10,997 nucleotides of DNA. Source: Alphaproteobacteria bacterium (GTDB lineage: Bacteria > Pseudomonadota > Alphaproteobacteria > ATCC43930 > CGMCC-115725). The notes below the pieces were generated by a model. It saw only the letters and a list, made by a program, of their open reading frames with translations. It was not told where the DNA came from and ran no database searches. How positions within the stretch are numbered: position 1 is the first letter of the stretch; the number at the start of each line of letters is the position of its first letter. This document shows positions 6,015 to 10,997 of the stretch, piece by piece. The translations under genes and the position numbers were made by a program. Where the stretch lies: contig JAFAHP010000799.1 in the NCBI GenBank assembly GCA_019237175.1, positions 1 through 10,997 of the forward strand, read 5' to 3'.

Positions 6015-7514
6015 GTGGCTGAGCTCGGCATCGACATGGCGATCGCCGACCGCGCGACCCGCGACCGGGCAGCCGCGTGGCTTGGCCGCGCGGGCGTCGA
6101 GCTGCCGGCTTTTGCCACCCTCGCCAACCCCTGGCGCCTCGCTCGCTCCCGGGTGAGCGGCGCACCCTCGGTCGACCCGGATCATGCCGACCCGGCGAAT
6201 TTGTTTCGCATACATTGGCATAACGACCGCACCCGCCGCGTGACGGTCCAGCTTCCCGTGCATCTCATCTTCCCCGCGGAGCTGACCGGGGTGCGCGCGC
6301 CCATTGCAATGGCGCTCGGCTGTTTTTTTCCGATGATTGGAGCGCACAAGGTGCTGGCAGCCTACGGCTGTCTTATCCCGCGACTGGTGACCGGGCGCTT
6401 CGATCCCGCGCATCACCGGGCGGTATGGCCGTCCACCGGCAACTATTGCCGGGGCGGTATGGCGATCTCGCGCATCCTCGGCTGCCGCGGCATCGCGGTA
6501 TTGCCCGAAGGGATGAGCGAGGAGCGCTTTGCGTGGCTGCGGCAGTGGGCCGGACGGCCCGAAGACATCATCCGCACCGCAGGCACCGAGAGCAATGTAA
6601 AGGAGATCTACGACAAATGTGCCGAGCTGGCGCGCGACCCGGCCAATCTCATCTTCAATCAGTTCGCGGAGTTCGGCAATTACCTGGCTCATTGGGCGTG
6701 CACCGGCCCGGCGCTCGAGCGCATTTTTAACGCGATGCGCACAAATCGGCCAAGTTTGCGGCTGGCGGTATTTATCGCCGCGTCGGGATCGGCCGGAACG
6801 CTCGCCGCCGGAGATTATCTGAAGCAGAAGCTCGGCGCGCGGGTCGTCGCGGTCGAGGCCAGTGAATGTCCGACCCTACTGCGCAACGGTTTTGGCGAGC
6901 ACAACATCCAAGGCATCGGTGACAAGCACGTGCCCCTGATCCACAATGTCATGAACACCGATATCGTGGCCGGCGTTTCGGAGCAGAGCACGGGAGCGTT
7001 GGACCTGCTGTTCAACAGCGCGACCGGCGTGTCCTATTTGACCCGCCGTCGGCGGATCGACCCTGCGCTCGCCAACAAGCTTAAGCTGCTGGGTCTTTCC
7101 GGCATCGCCAACCTTGTCGCGGCAATCAAGGTCGCAAAGCGGCTCGAACTCGACGAGAACGATCTCGTCGTCACTCTCGCGACCGATAGCGCTGCTCTTT
7201 ACGCCAGCGAACGCCGGAAATTCCTCGCTACCCGATTTCCCGATGGGTTCGATGACGTGAACGCCGGCGAAATCTTCGGCCAACACCTCTCAGGCATCGC
7301 CGATAACGACATGCTCGAACTCACCCATCATGATCGATCGCGGATTTTCAATCTCGGCTATTACACTTGGGTCGAGCAGCAGGGTGTGGCGGCGACGGCG
7401 TTCGAAGAGCGCCGATCACGATCCTTCTGGACCACCCTTCATCAGGCGCTCCCGGCGCTCGATGCGCTGATCGCCGAATTCAACACCCAAGCCGGTTTTG
7501 GCAGGCCGCTTTGA
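6015..7514 (+). CDS. Long cysteine-synthase-like PLP-dependent enzyme (fold type II)
   Basis: A 499-residue protein with the landmarks of fold-type II (tryptophan synthase beta / cysteine synthase) PLP enzymes in order: the presumed Schiff-base lysine Lys112 (GAHKVLAAYG), the substrate loop STGN (140-143), the phosphate-binding loop GSAGT (258-262), VVAVEASE (277-284) and LSGIAN (361-366). Such enzymes catalyse beta-elimination, beta-replacement or related chemistry on amino acids. At 499 residues it is far longer than ordinary O-acetylserine sulfhydrylases (about 300-330), with extra sequence before Lys112 and a C-terminal extension of about 130 residues that does not look like a CBS domain. 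GTG at 6015 is the first usable start after the in-frame TGA at 5994-5996; AGGAAA (5995-6000) is rather far, and the ATG at 6036 is an alternative. No signal peptide is seen. The substrate is unknown; calling it cysteine synthase would overstate the evidence. Confidence 0.85.
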   Translation: MAELGIDMAIADRATRDRAAAWLGRAGVELPAFATLANPWRLARSRVSGAPSVDPDHADPANLFRIHWHNDRTRRVTVQLPVHLIFPAELTGVRAPIAMALGCFFPMIGAHKVLAAYGCLIPRLVTGRFDPAHHRAVWPSTGNYCRGGMAISRILGCRGIAVLPEGMSEERFAWLRQWAGRPEDIIRTAGTESNVKEIYDKCAELARDPANLIFNQFAEFGNYLAHWACTGPALERIFNAMRTNRPSLRLAVFIAASGSAGTLAAGDYLKQKLGARVVAVEASECPTLLRNGFGEHNIQGIGDKHVPLIHNVMNTDIVAGVSEQSTGALDLLFNSATGVSYLTRRRRIDPALANKLKLLGLSGIANLVAAIKVAKRLELDENDLVVTLATDSAALYASERRKFLATRFPDGFDDVNAGEIFGQHLSGIADNDMLELTHHDRSRIFNLGYYTWVEQQGVAATAFEERRSRSFWTTLHQALPALDALIAEFNTQAGFGRPL

Positions 7515-7833
7515 GGGAGCCTTGTTCGTGGGATCTGGCGGTCGGTGGCCCGGGATCTCCGGCGTGCAAGTACTCGACCCAGGATGATCAAATCCCGGCT
7601 CCATCCTGACCGCAGGTTCGCCCAAACGCCATGCCATCCGAAATTGCGCGTAGTGAGTCTCGCCTTCCGGATTCGCGAGTAATTGGTCATTCAAAATCTA
7701 TCGTTCGTTTCAGCGATTGATGCACATCATTCCTGGACTTGGACGTGATCCGTACGTTAAGAGGCGTTGCCAAGAGTCGGGTACCGACGCTTCGCTTAAG
7801 TTTCTGTTGATTAAGACATAGGTGCGTTTGATT
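7515..7833. other. Intergenic region upstream of the second DUF6134-like gene
   Basis: About 320 bases with no supported gene; minus-strand frames here are continuations of shadows of the PLP-enzyme gene. Seen: a 7-bp inverted repeat CAGGATG/CATCCTG (7580-7586 with 7602-7608); the palindrome GTCGG-GTA-CCGAC (7776-7788); and around it the looser inverted arms TTAAGAGGCGT (7757-7767) and ACGCTTCGCTTAA (7787-7799). The nested symmetry 35-75 bases before the start would suit an operator. No clear -35/-10 pair was found, and no similarity to the 4847-5183 gap was noticed by eye. Confidence 0.45.
7757..7799. promoter_or_regulatory. Candidate operator: nested inverted repeat before the second DUF6134-like gene
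   Basis: A 5-bp perfect inverted repeat with a 3-base centre (GTCGG-GTA-CCGAC, 7776-7788) lies inside imperfect outer arms TTAAGAGGCGT and ACGCTTCGCTTAA. It sits about 35 bases upstream of the chosen ATG. No regulator gene is present in the window to pair it with, so the role is inference from position and symmetry alone. Confidence 0.25.
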
Positions 7834-8604
7834 ATGATAAAGGTCGCCTCCGGGTACAAACGGGCAGCGCCAACCAAGAGTGCGGCTTCTCTCACGGCTT
7901 CTTTCGCAAAGCGGCGGCTGTGCACCGCGATCATTTCAGTTGTTGGTGTCATGGTTGTTATGGTTAGCGCCGGCCCGGCGTTTGCGGCCGTCCCGCTCCA
8001 ACTCGTCTATCGCGTGTCGCATTCGATGATCGGGAATCTCGGTTCGTACAGCTGTACGGTCGAGCCGCGCGGCAACGGCGTAACCGAGATCTCTACGCAC
8101 GAACATATCGACGCCAGCGTGCTCGGCATCCCTCTGTACCGTATGGACGCGGCCGGAACGGAACGATGGCAGGGAAATCGTCTGGTCTCGTTTCACGGAG
8201 TGACCGAAAACCCGAGCGGGCGGGTCGAGGTCCGCGGCGAGGCGCAGGGCAGCCATTTTGTGATTATGTCGCCGCAAAGTATGTCGACGACGGCGGGAAC
8301 CGTTCATCCGGCAGAGCCGTGCGCACCCGATTTTCTGCAGTCGACGACAATCTTGCGCCCCGATACAGGAGGAATCGAACAGGTGCGGATTAGCGGCGGC
8401 GCACCGGCCTCGGTCGTCATCGACGGCAATCCCACTCCGGTGCGCAAATACATCCTCGACGGCAAGACCCGCTATACGGCATGGCTTGATTCGCGTAACG
8501 TGCCCGTCATGTTCGCGATTGAGGACGGCACTGGAGAAGCCACCTTTACACTCGCACGATGTGTTTCCGGTAACGCTGCCGCCTATCGGCCCGGTACGAG
8601 ATGA
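7834..8604 (+). CDS. Secreted DUF6134-like protein, paralogue B
   Basis: A 256-residue protein from the ATG at 7834; an in-frame GTG at 7822 would add four residues, but AGGTG (7820-7824) at good spacing favours 7834. It has a long basic N-terminus (to about residue 28), a hydrophobic stretch of about 20 residues and a likely cleavage site AFA|AVP after residue 51, so it should be exported. The mature region aligns along its whole length with the protein at 5184-5921: LVYRVSHSMIGNLGSY, TERWQGNRLVSFHGVT, TVHPAEP and ATFTLA all have direct counterparts, with roughly half the residues identical by eye. The terminal CxxC of paralogue A is absent; the tail is CVSGNAAAYRPGTR. It lies 79 bases before the CoA-transferase genes and could be cotranscribed with them. 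Function unknown. The two copies are diverged, so this is an old duplication rather than a recent one. Confidence 0.72.
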   Translation: MIKVASGYKRAAPTKSAASLTASFAKRRLCTAIISVVGVMVVMVSAGPAFAAVPLQLVYRVSHSMIGNLGSYSCTVEPRGNGVTEISTHEHIDASVLGIPLYRMDAAGTERWQGNRLVSFHGVTENPSGRVEVRGEAQGSHFVIMSPQSMSTTAGTVHPAEPCAPDFLQSTTILRPDTGGIEQVRISGGAPASVVIDGNPTPVRKYILDGKTRYTAWLDSRNVPVMFAIEDGTGEATFTLARCVSGNAAAYRPGTR

Positions 8605-8672
8605 GCGCGTGCGTCAATGCGGCGCGCCGTCTGGGCGGTGTGCCGGGGCGTGCTCGTAGGTTTTCCCCGGCA

Positions 8673-8677
8673 GGGAG
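8673..8677 (+). promoter_or_regulatory. Ribosome-binding site supporting the GTG start of the CoA-transferase alpha gene
   Basis: GGGAG (8673-8677) lies 6 bases before the GTG at 8684. This spacing favours that GTG over later in-frame starts and places MTLAYDELCRR at the N-terminus. Confidence 0.55.
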
Positions 8678-8683
8678 CGCCGC

Positions 8684-9637
8684 GTGACGCTCGCCTACGA
8701 CGAACTGTGCCGGCGCACTCGCGAGCGCGACCGCAGTCTGCGCGAGAAGGTTATGACGCTCGACGCGGCGTCCGCCTTGGTACCCGATGGGGCGATGGTC
8801 GGGATTGGCGGCAGCACCTTGTCGCGCACGCCGCTGGCGATGATCTGGGCACTGATCAGAGCCGGCCGTCGCGATCTCGTCTGTGCGCGCAGCATCAGCT
8901 CGAGCGAGGGCGAGTTGCTGTTCGCCTCCGGAGCGAGTCGGCATTTGATCACCAGCTGGTTCAGCCTTGGCATCGTGTGGGGTGTCTCGCGCATCATGCG
9001 CGCTTACACGGAAACGGGCCGCGCTCGCTTTGAGGAGTGGAGCCATCTCGCGATCGGCTTGCGGTTTCGCGCCGGAGCCATGGGCGTGCCGTTTTTGCCG
9101 ATGCGCTCGATGCTGGGCTCCGATGTGGTGGCGCAGTTGCCCGACGCGCGCACGATTGACTGCCCGTTCACTGGCGAGAAGTTGGCGCTGGTGCCGGCGC
9201 TGAACCCGGATGTGGCCCTGATCCACGTCCAGCGCTGCGACGCCTATGGCAACGCCCAGATCGACGGATTGCCGTTTATGGATGTCGATCTTGCATTGGC
9301 GGCGAACCGCGTGATTCTGACGACCGAACGCATCGTCTCGAACGACCAGATCCGGCGCCGGCCGGATCAGACCAAGGTCCCGTTTTTCGCCGTCGACGCG
9401 GTTGTCGAAGTTCCGTTCGGCTGCGCACCGCACGAATGCTACGGGGTTTACGAGCCGCTGTTCGATCATCTCGACCGTTATGCCGCGGCGTTGAAACCGG
9501 ACGCCGCGCAAGGGATCCGCGACTATCTCGAGTGCTATTTTTACCAGCCCAAATCCTGGATCGATTATCTCGACCGCATCGGGCTGGCAGAGCTGCTCGA
9601 CGCCGCCCGCCGCGGACAGAGTATTTATGACGACTGA
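8684..9637 (+). CDS. CoA-transferase alpha subunit (GctA/IpdA-type, PF01144)
   Basis: A 317-residue protein with the layout of the alpha subunit of family-I CoA transferases: VGIGGS (39-44) near the N-terminus, FRAGAMGVPFLPMRSMLGSD (128-147), and NPDVALIHVQRCDAYGNAQI (174-193), the block usual for this fold. It resembles glutaconate CoA-transferase A and the IpdA group that acts in steroid-ring degradation. With the beta subunit, whose gene begins 11 bases before this one ends, it should move CoA from an acyl-CoA donor to a carboxylic acid in the cytoplasm, or, if IpdAB-like, hydrolyse a cyclic 1,3-diketone thioester. The residues that separate these two roles could not be settled by eye for this subunit. 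Its GTG start is supported by GGGAG at 8673-8677. The acid substrate is unknown; the hydrolase and LLM oxidoreductase nearby fit a catabolic setting. Confidence 0.85.
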   Translation: MTLAYDELCRRTRERDRSLREKVMTLDAASALVPDGAMVGIGGSTLSRTPLAMIWALIRAGRRDLVCARSISSSEGELLFASGASRHLITSWFSLGIVWGVSRIMRAYTETGRARFEEWSHLAIGLRFRAGAMGVPFLPMRSMLGSDVVAQLPDARTIDCPFTGEKLALVPALNPDVALIHVQRCDAYGNAQIDGLPFMDVDLALAANRVILTTERIVSNDQIRRRPDQTKVPFFAVDAVVEVPFGCAPHECYGVYEPLFDHLDRYAAALKPDAAQGIRDYLECYFYQPKSWIDYLDRIGLAELLDAARRGQSIYDD

Positions 9638-10400
9638 CGCGCCATCCTACACTGCAAGCGAGTTGCTGGCGGTCATGAGTGCCAGGCTCTTGCGCGACGG
9701 ACAAGTCGTGTTTGCCGGGGTCGGCATACCGCTCTTGGCCGCGAGCTTGGCGCAGCGGCTGCACGCCCCGGGGCTGACGATTCTGTTCGAGGGGGGCACG
9801 ATCGGAGCCTATGTCGAACCGGGGCGCTTGCCGCCTTCCACCAACGAGCAACGGTGTACCCGCCGCGCCAATATGGTGCTGAGCAGCACCGATGTGTTGT
9901 TGCTGTTGCAGCGCGGTTATGTCGATGTCGGTTTTATGGGGGGCGCGCAGATCGACCAATACGGCAATCTGAACAGCTCGTTTATCGGGTCGCCGCAACA
10001 ACCTGCGACGCGACTCCCGGGGAGCGGCGGTGGTAACGATATCGCCAGCCTGACAGAGATGATCGTCGCGATGAAGCAGGAGAAGCGGCGGTTTGTCGAG
10101 CGCGTCGATTTCGTGACGAGCCCGGGTTTTCTTTCGGGTGGAACGAGCCGGTGCCAAGCCGGGCTCGTCGCCGGCGGCATGTTTCGCGTGGTGACCGATC
10201 TCGGCCTGCTTGGCTTCGACGAGGTGTCCAAGCGGATGACATTGCTGGCTTTGCATCCCGGTGTGACCGTGGAGCAGGTGCAGGCCAACACCGGGTTCGA
10301 GCTGTTGCTGGCGTCGGATCTGGCAGTCACCGACCCGCCGGCTGAAAACGAACTGCGGGTCTTGCGCGACCTCGATCCCGATCGCCTCTACACCGCGTGA
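9627..10400 (+). CDS. CoA-transferase beta subunit (GctB/IpdB-type)
   Basis: A 257-residue partner of the alpha subunit. The ATG at 9627 lies inside the alpha gene, whose TGA is at 9635-9637; the 11-base overlap in a different frame is typical of translational coupling. Conserved blocks are FAGVGIP (29-35), ILFEGGTIGA (52-61), GFMGGAQIDQYGNLNSSFIG, GGGNDIAS and FVTSPGFLSGG, matching glutaconate CoA-transferase B. Glu55 in FEGG sits where the catalytic glutamate of that enzyme (Glu54 in Acidaminococcus GctB, from memory) forms the enzyme-CoA thioester. Its presence favours true CoA transfer over the IpdAB-type ring hydrolase, which as I recall does not use this glutamate mechanism. No signal peptide is present. 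The gene ends 33 bases before an 80-base inverted-repeat element that may mark the transcript end. Confidence 0.87.
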   Translation: MTTDAPSYTASELLAVMSARLLRDGQVVFAGVGIPLLAASLAQRLHAPGLTILFEGGTIGAYVEPGRLPPSTNEQRCTRRANMVLSSTDVLLLLQRGYVDVGFMGGAQIDQYGNLNSSFIGSPQQPATRLPGSGGGNDIASLTEMIVAMKQEKRRFVERVDFVTSPGFLSGGTSRCQAGLVAGGMFRVVTDLGLLGFDEVSKRMTLLALHPGVTVEQVQANTGFELLLASDLAVTDPPAENELRVLRDLDPDRLYTA

Positions 10401-10433
10401 CCATTGGTCGTGGAAAGGGGCATCTTCTTCAAT

Positions 10434-10513
10434 CGTCGCCCCCGCGGAAAGCGGGGGCCCAGGGCCACCTCAAAAGCGTTTTCCCCTAGGTTCCCGCTTT
10501 CGCGGGAATGACG
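10434..10513. repeat. 80-base nested inverted-repeat element (dispersed 'SRESGN'-type repeat)
   Basis: The left arm (10434-10464) and right arm (about 10484-10513) are imperfect inverted copies of each other, and each holds its own palindrome: CCCGCGGAAAGCGGGG on the left and TTCCCGCTTTCGCGGGAA on the right. The 5' and 3' ends match as CGTC and GACG. Read on the minus strand, the right arm translates as HSRESGN, a well-known mark of intergenic repeats mistaken for coding sequence. It lies between the CoA-transferase operon and the LLM oxidoreductase gene. It may stop or stabilise the upstream transcript; the central 20 bases look unrelated to the arms. Confidence 0.8.
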
Positions 10514-10543
10514 AGTAGGGAGAAGGACAGGCGGGAAGGTGGG

Positions 10544-10997
10544 ATGACAGCTTTTACGAACACCTTTGGCTTGGCACTGCGCAATTTTACCACATGGCCG
10601 GAAGTGCCGGAGCCACAGGCGCTGATCGATTATGCCATCAAGGCCGAGACGCTGGGCTTCGATTCGATCTGGGTCTGGGACCACATCCTGCTTGGCGTCG
10701 ACCCGCCCTTCCCGATCCTCGACCCGTTGACCCTGCTCGCCGCCATCGCGGCGCGCGCGCAAAGGATCAAGCTCGGCACCGGGGTTCTGGTTTTGCCGCT
10801 GCGCAACCCGGTGGTCTTGGCCAAAGAATTGTCGAGCCTCGACCGCATCGCCGGCGGCCGGCTGCTGCTCGGCATGGCATCGGGCTGGTACAAGCGCGAA
10901 TTCGATGCCGTCGGTGTCCCATTCCACGAGCGCGGGCGGCTCATGGACCGCAATCTCGAAATCCTGCGCCGCTTGTGGAGCGAAGATCAGGTCAATG
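10544..10997 (+). CDS. LLM-class (luciferase-like, possibly F420-dependent) oxidoreductase, 3'-truncated by window edge
   Basis: A frame open from the ATG at 10544 to the window end gives 151 residues; the stop lies outside. LGFDSIWVWDH (37-47), TGVLVLPLRNPVVLAKEL (79-96) and SLDRIAGGRLLLGMASGWY (98-116) are hallmark blocks of the luciferase-like monooxygenase family (PF00296), in particular the Rv2161c-like group usually annotated as F420-dependent; usual length is about 280-300 residues, so roughly half is present. It should be a cytoplasmic TIM-barrel oxidoreductase that reduces or oxygenates a small substrate using reduced FMN or F420; the sequence seen does not decide between the cofactors. 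GGAAGG (10534-10539) precedes the ATG by 4 bases. The 80-base repeat ends 30 bases upstream, so the gene probably belongs to a new transcription unit, though a link to the CoA-transferase genes is possible. Confidence 0.85.
   Translation, partial: MTAFTNTFGLALRNFTTWPEVPEPQALIDYAIKAETLGFDSIWVWDHILLGVDPPFPILDPLTLLAAIAARAQRIKLGTGVLVLPLRNPVVLAKELSSLDRIAGGRLLLGMASGWYKREFDAVGVPFHERGRLMDRNLEILRRLWSEDQVN

Noticed and set aside
8546..9511. 321-codon minus-strand frame
   Set aside because: Shadow of the CoA-transferase alpha gene; the plus-strand product has conserved blocks throughout.
9276..10256. 326-codon minus-strand frame
   Set aside because: Antisense to the CoA-transferase genes; low-complexity Arg/Gln-rich translation without a domain.
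10388..10927. 179-codon minus-strand frame including HSRESGN
   Set aside because: The HSRESGN string is the translation of the dispersed repeat, and the rest is antisense to the LLM oxidoreductase.

Overview
The window looks like chromosomal DNA of a GC-rich proteobacterium, most likely an alphaproteobacterium or an uncultured relative. The grounds are codon use rich in G and C at third positions, several probable GTG starts, gene families common in soil and marine Alphaproteobacteria, and an intergenic inverted-repeat element whose reverse strand translates to the HSRESGN string typical of dispersed repeats in such genomes. No taxon below class can be named from the sequence. All supported genes lie on the + strand.

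Layout. Positions 1-1220 hold the C-terminal ~405 residues of an alpha/beta-hydrolase-domain protein, followed by a strong rho-independent terminator (1249-1286). A gene-poor stretch runs to about 2918, with degenerate repeats, an AT-rich hairpin, overlapping hairpins, one doubtful small ORF and a cluster of GC-rich hairpins. Positions 2919-4846 form a tight two-gene unit: an ACMSD-like amidohydrolase, then a glycine-reductase-GrdB-like protein in which the catalytic selenocysteine position appears to be cysteine (CxxC). After a 337-base gap come a secreted DUF6134-like protein (5184-5921) and an unusually long cysteine-synthase-like PLP enzyme (6015-7514). After a second gap of about 320 bases come a paralogous secreted DUF6134-like protein (7834-8604) and the two overlapping subunits of a GctAB/IpdAB-type CoA transferase (8684-9637, 9627-10400). 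An 80-base nested inverted repeat follows, then the first 151 codons of a luciferase-like (LLM, possibly F420-dependent) oxidoreductase that runs off the window.

How the genes may work together (inference). The content suggests a catabolic locus: ring- or carboxylate-processing hydrolase/decarboxylase, flavin- or F420-dependent oxidoreductase, CoA activation by transferase, a PLP elimination/replacement enzyme and a thiol-based GrdB-like protein, plus two exported proteins of unknown function. No mobile-element gene, CRISPR array, tRNA or rRNA is visible. The points most worth a second look are the selenium-free GrdB-like protein paired with an amidohydrolase, and the repeated arrangement 'DUF6134-like exported protein, then metabolic enzyme', which occurs twice.
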